In this document: positions 28,676-38,100 of the stretch, piece by piece
Numbering within the stretch: position 1 is the stretch's first letter
How the letters are laid out: every line of letters starts with the position of its first letter
From: VYFG01 sp965203365
GTDB lineage: Bacteria > Pseudomonadota > Gammaproteobacteria > Arenicellales > Poriferihabitantaceae
Length of the DNA: 64,000 nt
Direction: 5' to 3'
NCBI GenBank assembly: GCA_965203365.1
Contig: OZ241878.1
Location: 3,534,001 to 3,598,000 of the forward strand
The notes under the pieces: model-generated
What the model was told of the DNA's origin: nothing
The model's database searches: none
The model's input: the letters and a program-made list of their open reading frames with translations, nothing else
Position numbers and translations under genes: made by a program

Positions 28676-29713
28676 TCAGGCCTCTATTGGTGGGGGCAGA
28701 TCTTCCGCTTCCGGCTCGGGTGGGGGAACGGTGAATTGCGCCATGTGCAGGAGAAAAAAGCCGACGAACTGAATCGCCATTGAGACCGCGAAAATCAGCA
28801 AATAGGCCGCCATCAGATATTTGGTGTACATGCCGAAGCCGCTTTGGGATATCTCGTAGCTGAGTAGCGGGCTGACAATGATACTGCCCTTGCTGCTGGT
28901 CCCCAGCACCAGGATAGTCCAGCATAGCGGCAGACCGAGGATCAGGGCCCCCAAGGCATTGGTCACCGCCTTGCCCCGCTTGCTGAAGTTGGTGTACAGC
29001 ACATCCACCCGAACATGGCCATCCTGCATCAAGGTATAGGCGCTGGCGAACAGGAACAGACCGGCATACCAGAAGCGCACCAGATCCCCCTGAAAGGCCT
29101 GTTCATAGGAAAACACAAACCGGGTCAGGACAATCAGAAACTCCGACAAGACGATCATCAGGGCCAGCCAGATAAATCCGATGGAACGCTGGTACAGGGC
29201 AATCACGGCGGCGATGCCCACCAGAGGATAGTGAATCCAGGTGCCACGGAATACCGAACGTCCCAGTTGGGTGGCGAAGTGATCGCCGACAAGAGCGGGC
29301 AGGAAGCCTTCGACTCGGAGAAATGAAATCAGGGCATCGGCGAGACCGATCAACAGGACCGCCCAGAACGCCAGATGAATGATATAGGCTGCCAAGGCGC
29401 CATACCATTCGGCATCTTGTTCCATGTGGCGCATGGGGGTGCGCCAGACCCACCCGATGACCAGTAGCAAGATGAGCAGGAACCCCAGAAACTGTCCCCA
29501 GCTGGTCGTCAGTGCGACGCCTTCCAGGGACTGATAATGATGTGTTGGAGCCAGGACACCCTGATCAATGAGAAATGCCCGGATACCGGGCCAACCGATC
29601 CAGTAGATGAGGAAGGTGTCGATCAGAAATAACAGGATGGTGATGACCATCAAGGCGGCGAAAGCCCGTAGCGGGCGTGGATAGCTGGCCGCGATTTCCA
29701 GCAGGCGAATCAA
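28676..29713 (-). CDS. dctQ: TRAP transporter small permease (DctQ)
   Basis: A 345-residue membrane protein of the DctQ family, larger than the usual 160-200 residues. Six or more hydrophobic segments are visible, the last near residues 305-335. The C-terminus is Pro/Glu-rich and cytoplasmic-like. Enlarged DctQ proteins go with large DctM proteins in some marine bacteria. It sits directly before dctM with a three-base gap and after a hairpin that follows dctP. Confidence 0.85.
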   Translation of the reverse strand: MIRLLEIAASYPRPLRAFAALMVITILLFLIDTFLIYWIGWPGIRAFLIDQGVLAPTHHYQSLEGVALTTSWGQFLGFLLILLLVIGWVWRTPMRHMEQDAEWYGALAAYIIHLAFWAVLLIGLADALISFLRVEGFLPALVGDHFATQLGRSVFRGTWIHYPLVGIAAVIALYQRSIGFIWLALMIVLSEFLIVLTRFVFSYEQAFQGDLVRFWYAGLFLFASAYTLMQDGHVRVDVLYTNFSKRGKAVTNALGALILGLPLCWTILVLGTSSKGSIIVSPLLSYEISQSGFGMYTKYLMAAYLLIFAVSMAIQFVGFFLLHMAQFTVPPPEPEAEDLPPPIEA

Positions 29714-29781
29714 GAGGGAGACGCGAGATGGAGGGGGTGTCGTGTCGGTGCCTGGATTCCGGTGTCGTGGGCAAGGGAATC

Positions 29782-29811
29782 GGAAAACGGAGCCGACAGG
29801 CTCCGTTTTCC
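29782..29811 (-). terminator. Attenuator-like hairpin between dctP and dctQ
   Basis: A perfect 13-base stem (29782-29794 with 29799-29811) with the four-base loop GACA. The stem ends in a run of A and T, so it resembles an intrinsic terminator on either strand. It lies 55 bases past the dctP stop and 70 bases before dctQ. Partial termination here would give more receptor than permease, the usual ratio for binding-protein transporters. Confidence 0.65.
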
Positions 29812-29865
29812 AGACAGTCGGAGACGGCTATCAGTCATCCGGCTGCAGGCCTTGGGGCAGCGCGA

Positions 29866-30954
29866 TCAAATACCGGTCACCCGGTTGCGCTGACGCAGGT
29901 ACTCCTGGTCAGCGATCTTCTGCCAGCCACCGATGTCCGTCCGTGCTTGGAGGAAACTTTCATGCACCCGGCGGGCAAGATCACTGTGCTCGACGGTTTC
30001 GGCGAACACTTCGTCGGCGGCTTCGCCAAATGAGTCATAGGTGTCATCGCTGAACCGGCGCAACTGCACCCCCTGCTCATTGAGCAGCTTGGTCAGAGAG
30101 CGGCCATTGTTGGCATTGAATTCCGCCATCATGACATCGTTTTCCATGGAGGCGGCCGATTCAATCATCAACTGGTCTGAGGTGGAGAGACCTTCCCAGA
30201 AATCCTTGTTGATGCCGGCCGCCAGCATGGGACCGGGCTCGTGCATGCCGGGATAGTAGTAGTATTTTGCGGCTTCGTAGAATTTCATGGCCGCATCATT
30301 CCAGGGCCCCACCCATTCGGTGGCATCAATGGCTCCGGAAATCAGGTTCTCATAGATCTGACTACCCGGCAGGGAAACCGGAGAGGCTCCCAACTTGGCC
30401 AATACATCGCCGCCCAAGCCGGGAATGCGCATCTTCAGTCCCTTGAAATCATCGGCGGAGTTCATCTCCTTGCGGAACCACCCCCCCATTTGGACACCCG
30501 TGTTCCCGCACATCAGGTTCTTGAGACCGAAATCGCCAGCCAATTCATCCCACAATGCCTGCCCCCCCCCAAAGCGGATCCAGGCATTCATCTCGGTATA
30601 AGTCAGGCCGAAAGGCACAGCCGTGAAATAGGCCCAGGCGGGATGCTTGCCTTTCCAGTAGTAATCGGCGCCATGATAGATCTGGGCGTTACCGGAAGCG
30701 ACTTCATCAAAGGAGTCGAAGGGACTGACTCGCTCACCGCCTGCAAAGTACTGCACCTGGAGGCGGCCATCGCTCATGTCGTTCATTCGCTGGGCGAAAC
30801 GTTGGGCACCGGTCCCGAGGCCTGGAAAGTCTCGCGGCCAAGTGGACACCATGACAATTTCAACACGCTCCTGAGCGATAGCGGGCGCTGCCAGCGTGGC
30901 GGCCCCGGTGGCTGCCACGGCGGCACCACCTTTCAATAGATCACGACGTTTCAT
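29866..30954 (-). CDS. dctP: TRAP transporter substrate-binding protein (DctP), Tat-exported
   Basis: A 362-residue periplasmic solute receptor. It starts with a Tat signal (MKRRDLLKGG, then an Ala-rich core) cut near the AIAQ at residues 25-28. The TRAP family pattern includes an early beta strand with WPRDFPGLG, a central GLKMRIPGLGGDVLAKLG and the later AIDATEWVGPWND, close to the monocarboxylate or 2-oxoacid-binding subgroup. AGGAGAA lies about ten bases upstream of the ATG. It is first in dctP-dctQ-dctM. The likely cargo is an organic acid; the exact ligand is not readable. Confidence 0.92.
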   Translation of the reverse strand: MKRRDLLKGGAAVAATGAATLAAPAIAQERVEIVMVSTWPRDFPGLGTGAQRFAQRMNDMSDGRLQVQYFAGGERVSPFDSFDEVASGNAQIYHGADYYWKGKHPAWAYFTAVPFGLTYTEMNAWIRFGGGQALWDELAGDFGLKNLMCGNTGVQMGGWFRKEMNSADDFKGLKMRIPGLGGDVLAKLGASPVSLPGSQIYENLISGAIDATEWVGPWNDAAMKFYEAAKYYYYPGMHEPGPMLAAGINKDFWEGLSTSDQLMIESAASMENDVMMAEFNANNGRSLTKLLNEQGVQLRRFSDDTYDSFGEAADEVFAETVEHSDLARRVHESFLQARTDIGGWQKIADQEYLRQRNRVTGI

Positions 30955-31192
30955 ATTCTGTGTTCTCCTACAAGCTATTGGTTAATCATTATGGATATTC
31001 AAATCAGACGAATTGCTCCCAAGTGGTGGGGGCAAGCGGCCAGGTTCGATTCGTGTGCCCAACGTAGGCTGCATCGAACCTTTTCTTGTACTCTTGATTG
31101 ACAATAGTATTACCCATTTAAGGCGATCAGTAAAGCCGGACTTGTCGATTGATCGAAAAAGGAATCGACTCACCGGACGAAATCGATGCGAG

Positions 31193-32293
31193 TCAGAGGC
31201 GTGAAATGGTCATATAGGCATGGACATAGTCCATGCCATGCCCGCGAGGGTCGTCCAGGATGCGACGGTGATACTCGCCATAGTAGTCTGTCATGATCTC
31301 GGACCGCTCTTCGGTGGGGCGGGCCGCATCCAATCCCGCGAAAAAAATGCTTTGGCTCCAGCTTCTCATGGTGGGAATCAGTCCATCGGCGAAATGACGG
31401 ACTTTTCCGTCCTGTTCGAACTGCTTCGCGAATGGGCAGGGGACGACCCGGGTCTCAATGCTGTCCAGCCTGAGCCCGGCCTGATAACAGGCGCTGTTGG
31501 GGTCGACCAGTGGGGCGGAAAACTCCTCCATGGTCCGGTAGTACTGGGGCAGGGTCATGTGGTGATACTCGTCCTCCCGAATCCGGCCATCCGCCAGGAA
31601 TGATTGCCAGATCTCGTTGAAGGTATCGAACATGTTGACCCCTCCTGTATTGCCGAGATAACGCCCCTCGGCATCGCGACAGAAATTCACCAGCACCATC
31701 CGGCCGCCGGGTCTCAGTTCCCGGGCACGATTCAGCAGAATTGTTTCCCAGTCCGTGCGCCCCTGTTGTGAGAACGCTGCGGCTGCTTGTCCGGTAGCCC
31801 CCACCATGTGGACATGTTCGGCCAGACAGCAAGGCAGGGTGGAAAGCCAATGCATGGCCGTCGCGGAAAAAATGAGGTCCAACGTGTGGTTCGGAACACA
31901 TTGAAGGTAGAAAGACAAACCGGAAAAAGTCGGCCAAGCCTGCTCAATCTCACCAAACCAAGTCCGAAATCGGGTTCTGCCATGGACAATTTGTACCAGC
32001 GCGTTGTAGTCGTTCCCGGTCTGGTCGGTGTAGACCACGGTGGACTGGATATCCGGCGAGAGTTTTTGGACCTCCCGCAGAATGCAGCGGATCAAGTTGA
32101 GGGAGGTTCCACCATCCGCGCAGCCCATGTCCGCCATGGTGAATCGCTCACTTTCCCGGGTCAGGTCGAGCTGTTGGATGGCTTCGAGGACTCTGGGGGT
32201 AGCCAAGTCGATCACATCCTTGGCCCCTCGGGTCGCTAGAGAGTAGAGTCCCCCACCGGACATGGTGACATGGTCGGCCTGCTCGCTGGTCAT
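31193..32293 (-). CDS. SABATH-like SAM-dependent carboxyl methyltransferase
   Basis: A 366-residue methyltransferase of the SABATH family (salicylic acid, benzoic acid and theobromine methyltransferases), best known from plants. The SAM loop DMGCADGG is at 55-62 (plants: DLGCSSG). GNDYN at 93-97 matches the family's GNDFN. ATAMHWLSTLP around 145-154 matches the plant SYSLHWLSxxP block that binds the substrate carboxylate. Such enzymes make methyl esters of small carboxylic acids or methylate ring nitrogens. ATG 32293 is used; a second Met at residue 11 (MSGGGLYSLA) could be the true start, since homology begins there. It lies 70 bases after a 59-residue membrane protein gene on the same strand. 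The substrate is unknown. Confidence 0.85.
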   Translation of the reverse strand: MTSEQADHVTMSGGGLYSLATRGAKDVIDLATPRVLEAIQQLDLTRESERFTMADMGCADGGTSLNLIRCILREVQKLSPDIQSTVVYTDQTGNDYNALVQIVHGRTRFRTWFGEIEQAWPTFSGLSFYLQCVPNHTLDLIFSATAMHWLSTLPCCLAEHVHMVGATGQAAAAFSQQGRTDWETILLNRARELRPGGRMVLVNFCRDAEGRYLGNTGGVNMFDTFNEIWQSFLADGRIREDEYHHMTLPQYYRTMEEFSAPLVDPNSACYQAGLRLDSIETRVVPCPFAKQFEQDGKVRHFADGLIPTMRSWSQSIFFAGLDAARPTEERSEIMTDYYGEYHRRILDDPRGHGMDYVHAYMTISRL

Positions 32294-32363
32294 GGTGGTT
32301 GCGTGGTGGGGTGGATAGGGCTGTGAAACATGGGAGGGTGGCGGATTCCTTCTCCGGGGGACG

Positions 32364-32543
32364 TCAGAGCAGGCTGATGAGAAACAAGACCAACAGCACC
32401 ACGAGGCCGATTGGTACCAGTGCCCCGGCCCAGTCCTTGGGGCCGTCCTGCGTTTCCCGCGCCGACCGGAGCAGTGCGGGACCCTGCCACAGCAAGACCA
32501 GTAGGATGATCGCTCCCAAGGCGACCTGTTCCCAGAGTGCCAT
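32364..32543 (-). CDS. Small two-helix membrane protein (59 residues)
   Basis: A short minus-strand frame from ATG 32543 to TGA 32364 encodes 59 residues. Two strongly hydrophobic segments (about 8-19, with IILLVLLW, and 41-59, with GLVVLLVLFLISLL) are separated by a charged, hydrophilic loop. The pattern is that of a real small inner-membrane protein and is unlikely in random GC-rich DNA. The ribosome site is weak. It precedes the SABATH-like gene on the same strand by about 70 bases and may be in its transcript. The function is not known. Confidence 0.6.
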   Translation of the reverse strand: MALWEQVALGAIILLVLLWQGPALLRSARETQDGPKDWAGALVPIGLVVLLVLFLISLL

Positions 32544-32989
32544 TACCGGAAAGCCGGTTTGATTCTTGGAGTTGAGGCCATTGGCTGTCGGAAGCGGTGA
32601 ATGTTTGGTGGAAAGACAATCATCCCCAATGCATCTTGATGAGAAAGAAACTCATGAATGGGGAACCATAGCACACTTTGTCGATGCAGGCACAAGGCGA
32701 AGTCAATTACCCCGAACGTTGACTGGAAATGGCTTCCCCCGTACGGCTGGCAAGATCCCAATCTTCCTGCTCACTCCACGAACGCCAACGACCAGCATCT
32801 TGACAGGCCTGGGGTGGGACGGGTCACACCATTCAGTGCGATGAGTTGATAGGTGGAGGACCAGGGCCGCCCAGCCTTCCACCGCGATGGACCGCTTTGC
32901 ATCCGGACAGGGTAGGGGGATTCGACGAAAAATCGTGACAAAATGGCGATGCGTTCGAAATGGTCACACCGTCTGATCGGATGACGGGT
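32544..32989. other. Intergenic stretch without a recognisable gene
   Basis: About 450 bases between the flap endonuclease gene and the small membrane protein gene. A weak ACCGG-AAAG-CCGGT hairpin sits just upstream of the latter. Nothing else was seen. Confidence 0.4.
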
Positions 32990-33772
32990 TCACCCACGAG
33001 GGAGATAACGCAATGCCTTCAGGTTGATTCCCAGTGGGACATCCGTCCTGTACTGGAACAAGGCGAAGGCTGTCCGCGCCGATTCCGCTCCTTGGTGTAT
33101 CCGACCGCCCACCTTCCCGGTGATTGTCTTCGCGGCACTCAAGAGGGATTCAAGATCACCATGCTCGGCGACTAGCCGGGATGCGGTGCGTGGGCCAATA
33201 CCGGGGATGCCAGGGATGGATTTTCCGCTGTCTCCGGTGAGGGCGAGGAAGAACGGCAGATCTCCGGGATCAATCCCGAATCGGTCCCTGATCAAGTCAT
33301 GATCCAGCGGTTGTTGTCCAAAGTGATCATACACCTGGATATGACGACTGATCAGTTGGCAATAGTGACGGTCAGTGGACAGGACGATGCTGTGGCCGCC
33401 ATTTTGTGAGATCTTGCGAGCCATGGTGGCAATAATGTCGTCCGTTTCGAACCCGGCCCGTTCAAGATGCACGACACCGTTTGCTAGGAAAGCGGTTTTC
33501 AGTTCGGGCATGGCCGCTTGCAGAGGGCCGGGCATCTGGGAGCGATTTTTCTTGTAATCCGGATACAGAGCATGTCGCCAGGTCGGTTCCTTGGAATCGA
33601 ATACCACCACTACATGGCTGGGCTGGTGGAATCGCAATGCCCGTTGCAGGGAGGTCGTGACCGCACGAATCACTTGGTCGATGTGGGCGTCTCCCTGAGA
33701 GGGGTCGTTCTTCGGAACACCGGCATAGATACGTCGAACCAGATTCGGGCCGTCGATGAGTGAAGCTTTCAT
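32990..33772 (-). CDS. xni: 5'-3' exonuclease/flap endonuclease (Xni-like)
   Basis: A 260-residue FEN-type nuclease like the small-domain 5' nuclease of DNA polymerase I, but free-standing. Visible are the N-terminal IDGPNLVRRIYAG, the acidic metal ligands in VVVFDSKEPTWRH and FETDDIIATMA, and the helix-three-turn-helix DNA-binding part SIPGIPGIGPRTASRLV. Xni proteins process flaps or discarded primers. Some Xni lack one metal site; I could not settle that by eye. It lies 70 bases downstream of folE on the same strand. Confidence 0.87.
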   Translation of the reverse strand: MKASLIDGPNLVRRIYAGVPKNDPSQGDAHIDQVIRAVTTSLQRALRFHQPSHVVVVFDSKEPTWRHALYPDYKKNRSQMPGPLQAAMPELKTAFLANGVVHLERAGFETDDIIATMARKISQNGGHSIVLSTDRHYCQLISRHIQVYDHFGQQPLDHDLIRDRFGIDPGDLPFFLALTGDSGKSIPGIPGIGPRTASRLVAEHGDLESLLSAAKTITGKVGGRIHQGAESARTAFALFQYRTDVPLGINLKALRYLPRG

Positions 33773-33842
33773 CAGGCGCTCCCAAACAGCCAGTCAGCAA
33801 ACCCGTTACGATCCGCCTCGACAGTGGTTCTGACAGCAAAGA

Positions 33843-34403
33843 TCAGCCATTGACCAGATTCAGAAACTCGGTCCGGGTTCGGTGATCAGTTCGAAAAGCG
33901 CCCAGCATCATGGACGTTTTCATCACCGAATTCTGTTTTTCCACGCCCCGCATCATCATGCAGAAATGCTTGGCTTCCATAATGACCCCCACACCCCGGG
34001 CACCGGTCATGTCGCCTACAGCCTGAGCAATCTGTTCCGTGAGCGTTTCCTGTATCTGCAAACGGCGGGCATACATATCCGTAATGCGCGCCAGTTTGGA
34101 AAGCCCGATCACTTTTCCCTCCGGGAGGTAGGCGATATGGCATTTCCCGACAAAAGGCAGCATGTGGTGCTCGCACATGGAGTACACCTCAATATCCTTC
34201 ACGATGACCATCTGGTCATTATCGGACTCGAAGATGGCTCCATTGACAACTTCCTCCAGATTTTGATGGTATCCCCGGGTTAGATATTGAAGGGCCTTCG
34301 CTGCCCGAAGTGGCGTATCCCGAAGGCCATCTCGGTGAATATCCTCTCCGATCTCGTTCAGGATGGCCTGATAATGATCGGCAAGCTTTTCTGACAGATC
34401 CAT
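33843..34403 (-). CDS. folE: GTP cyclohydrolase I
   Basis: A 186-residue enzyme converting GTP to dihydroneopterin triphosphate, the first step of folate and pterin synthesis. The zinc ligands are present: Cys77 and His80 in MCEHHMLPF and Cys148 in KHFCMMMRG. Length and motif spacing match the family. No Shine-Dalgarno sequence precedes the ATG, and the leader predicted from the upstream promoter is only about 25 bases. It marks the left edge of the conserved chromosome before the low-GC island. Confidence 0.96.
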   Translation of the reverse strand: MDLSEKLADHYQAILNEIGEDIHRDGLRDTPLRAAKALQYLTRGYHQNLEEVVNGAIFESDNDQMVIVKDIEVYSMCEHHMLPFVGKCHIAYLPEGKVIGLSKLARITDMYARRLQIQETLTEQIAQAVGDMTGARGVGVIMEAKHFCMMMRGVEKQNSVMKTSMMLGAFRTDHRTRTEFLNLVNG

Positions 34404-35124
34404 ATGAAAATTAACACTGAAAAATTATGTCCAGATTGTACCACTAGGGAGGATTCAGCAAGGTTCTTATGTCAGCGATTGATTTTTACATACTCTCGGT
34501 ATGATACTTGAAAAGGACCAGAAAAACCCATGAATATATTAAGGGTTTTCCATTGGCCGACCGGGCAGTCATTTCATTCATGGCGTATCTTTTTTCCGCT
34601 CTCAAACCAATAGTAAGTACGAGGCCCCACATAAGCCTGATCTTCCCATACTGAATTCTATTTTGCCACTTGGATTCAGGCTTTTGGTCTGCGATATGTG
34701 GTATTTATTTGCCTAGTATTAAGAGTCCTCGCTCGGATTCTATTACGTTGCGATCACTCCAAATCTTGCCGATCATATGCAGTTAGACCCCCCATTCATG
34801 GATGCCTATCACCGTCTTCCTGGTTGTCCCGGAGCTCATGAGTAGCGCCCAACTGGTATTACCAGCTAGTAGTCAGTTAGAATATGAGTCTGCGAATTGC
34901 GAAATGTCCTTTGTGGGGCTCTAAATTTATGCGCCCATTATGTATGTAAGTAGTATCGAGAAAATTATCTTCCTGTCCGCTAATACACCTTGTATTCCAT
35001 CACGTACCATGACCCCGACACTGCAGGACCTGTCGCAATGTACTATGGCCCGGAAATGTTACTTCGTGGCAGAGAAAATCAACGCCTGCCATGTATGGGC
35101 TACTTGTTCTGGAGGTAATTCTTG
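34404..35124. other. AT-richer left flank of the defence-like island
   Basis: About 700 bases with clearly lower GC than the left side, separating folE (minus) from the island operon (plus). It must hold the operon's promoter; several AT-rich candidates exist but none is decisive. A 7-base inverted repeat AAAACCC/GGGTTTT (34523-34549) could be a weak hairpin. No gene is supported. Confidence 0.45.
34435..34443 (-). promoter_or_regulatory. Extended -10 promoter of folE
   Basis: On the minus strand TGG-TACAAT gives an extended -10 (TG one base before a 5/6 match), about 32 bases before the folE ATG. The -35 region is weak, which an extended -10 can compensate. Confidence 0.45.
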
Positions 35125-35145
35125 ATGGTGAGCTGTTACACATGA
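35125..35145 (+). CDS. Six-codon leader reading frame coupled to the helicase gene
   Basis: ATG 35125 follows a consensus GGAGG by about nine bases and is read MVSCYT, then TGA. The stop overlaps the helicase start at 35142 as ATGA, so ribosomes loaded on the strong site could restart on the helicase, whose own ATG has no good site. It could be a translation-coupling or control leader. Alternatively the helicase starts at 35091 and this frame is meaningless. Confidence 0.35.
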   Translation: MVSCYT

Positions 35146-38100
35146 ATGAATTACGTCTGCTTCAGGACACTATATTGCGTTTGTTGCATGGCACGCCGCG
35201 CGGCCTGACAGTGGAGCGTATCCGCTCGCTACTGACAACAGCCGGGTCGGATGTTCGCAAGCATGAAGTAGTTCGAGCGCTGGCAGATATGCGTGTGCGC
35301 CAGTTGGTACAGATATCCGCAGGGCGGCACTGGCAAGTCTTAGAGCGATTGCAAACCAGTACCTCCAGCCCTTCTCTGTCTTCTGCTACGGATGACTATC
35401 TAATTTCTGTATGCTGTCAAGTGTTCTCCGGTGAAGCACCGGCACTCGAATCGGAAATGGTAGCTGACAGAATCGAACCGAGTATTGATCTTTTGGTGCG
35501 GCTCCTTCCTTACTATCAGGAATCACTCAAAGCCAATGACGGGGGGTCACCTAAAGTTTCCATCAATCAACATGGAGATGCTTTCATGTTGATCCAGCCC
35601 GACAGGCCGTGGTGGCCAACCGTGGAATATAGCCGAACATTGAGTATTCCACTATCTAGGATTTCTTTGGGGTTTCAGGCTAAATTAGCGAAGCAAAATA
35701 GTAGACATCTGCTTCTTGGTTACCCGCTTTACTTAGTGACACCTCGAAGCCAAGAAAACAGTACTTTTATTTTTCCAATTTCCGTATTTCGCTGTCGGTA
35801 CGAATACACTGATAGTCATATGCGAATCCATGTTCCAGCGGTGGAACCAGTCATTGTTCGGGAATGGCTGAACGATCAGGTCAAATATAAGGGTTGGGGA
35901 ATGGCGCGTTTGTTGGACTGGTTGCGTGTGGGGGAAAATGACCGGGAAAAGGTTCTGGACCTATCGGATGAGATCCCTGACTTCCTAGAAATTCCGTCCT
36001 TCACGAGACGACTTGTGGCGGTTGCGGGTCAATTACTTCAGCAAGAGCTTGTTCCGGGCGCAGTTGCCACTCGTATACAGTCTAATGGAGAAACCGGTTA
36101 CTACAATGGTCTTGCTTTATTCGTGGAGTCCGAGAACATATACACCCGCTCGTCGATTCGGGACTACGAAAAACTCTACCATATAGAGCCAGAGACCATA
36201 GCGTCCACGGCACTCGGCCCCTTGTTTGGTTCACCAACGCCTGCAACTCCTGCCCCACCGCTGATACACCCCTTCCCATTGTCTGAGGCTCAATTACTGG
36301 CGGCTCGAACTGCCCTGTCGGGTCCTCTCACTGTTATCACTGGCCCGCCGGGGACGGGCAAATCACAGGTGATCGCATCCATCATGATAAGTGCAGCAGC
36401 AAGTGGTCGTTCGGTGCTACTGGCTGCCCGCTTGCATCGCGCCATTGATGCCGTGCAAGAGCGTCTGGAAGTACTGGCTGAAAACCGTACAGTGCTCGTG
36501 CGTGCAAATGAGCAAGATGGGTTTGCAAAGTTTACATTCTCGGATGCGCTTCAAGCGTTGCTGACCCGGGCAGGTGATGCCGATGCCACAACGAGTTTTT
36601 TCCGGATACTACCGGAACTTGCCAAATTGGATTCGCATCGCTGGGCGCTTTTGGATCAATGGCGTAATCTAAAGTCACTCAGCGAAGAACATGGTGTCTT
36701 GCTTGCAGAGATCGAGAGAGTTGCTGCTGAACGAATGAAATTTGCTGGCTCGGATCAATCTTCCGATACTCCTGTCAAAAGGACCAGTGCCGTTAGACGC
36801 TGGTTATATCTCTTGGCGTCTTTTCTCGGCTTGCGTGGTCCCCGTCGTGCACCCTTGGGCCAGGAGTTCCGTCATGTACATTTTGATCGGGAAGAAACAC
36901 GGATCAGGGACAATCTTCGCATACACGAGGACGCTATCCGCTCGTTACAGGCTGAGTTGGACAGACAGGCGGATACGCCTGTTACACTGGGTGAAAGGAT
37001 AGAGAGACAAAGTGTACTATTATTGCCTCGTTTGATCTCTCGGCTTGATACGATTGAGCAGAGTGATCGGCAGCACTTGGCCACTGTTGCCGGAGATGCG
37101 GCGATATTGAATGATGAAGATATTGAAGCGAGTGCCTATGTGCTTGTTCTGCAACATATGCCGCTGTGGGCAGTAACTACATTGGCTGTCGGAAGTCGCA
37201 TTCCCTTCAAGCCAGGGCTGTTTGACTATGTTGTGTTCGATGAAGCTGCCGCCACCGATATTGCCTCGGCTATCCCGCTTTTGTTCAGGGCAAAGGCAGC
37301 AGTGGTGGTCGGAGACCCGATGCAACTTGGAGTAATCAACAAGATCGACCTTCGTGAAGAGGGGCAGATTCTGGATCGAATCAACCTGAAAAAACCGGGT
37401 ATTGGTCGTTTTCTGCAAAGTCGGACCAGTCTATTTGACCTCGCGGCATCAGCCGTCGAAGACCCTCCAATGCTTTTGAACGAGCACTACCGGTGTCATC
37501 CTGACATTGCTGCTTATTTCAACGAAGCGTTCTACGCCAATCGTCTATCTGCACTGACTGACATAAGTCGGTTACGTGTGCCGAAAGGCTTTCGACCCGG
37601 ACTTCACTGGACTGATGTTGTGGGCCCTGTGTCTTCAGGCCGGGCAATTGGAATGAATTCCGCCTACTCTGACGCAGAGGCCAACGCGATTGTGGCGCAC
37701 CTTAGGGATTTGCACGAACTGAATTTCAAAGGTTCAGTTGGAGTCGTAACGTTTTTCGCCCCCCAAGCCAAACGTATCAACCAATTGGTGACGTATGAAC
37801 TCGGCGCCTCCGTATTAGATAGTCTGCAGGTCAAGGTGTTTACCGCGAACAGATTCCAGGGCGACGAACGGGATGTGATGCTATTATCTTTTTGTTTAGC
37901 TGCTAATATGCCGTCTGGAGCACGGAACTTCCTGGCCAAGGAAAAGCGACTGCTGAATGTCGCGATCAGCCGGGCCCGAGCTGTTTGCCATATTTTTGGA
38001 AACAAGACTTATGCGTTGACATGCGGCATTCCACATATCGAAATATTGGTTCGACGGGTCAACGAATTCGCGGTCTCCAAGAACGTAAGATTCGATGATC

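Noticed and set aside
34404..35090. Search for attachment-site repeats or integrase at the island's edges
   Set aside because: No direct repeat pair between the left and right flanks, and no recombinase fragment was recognised by eye.
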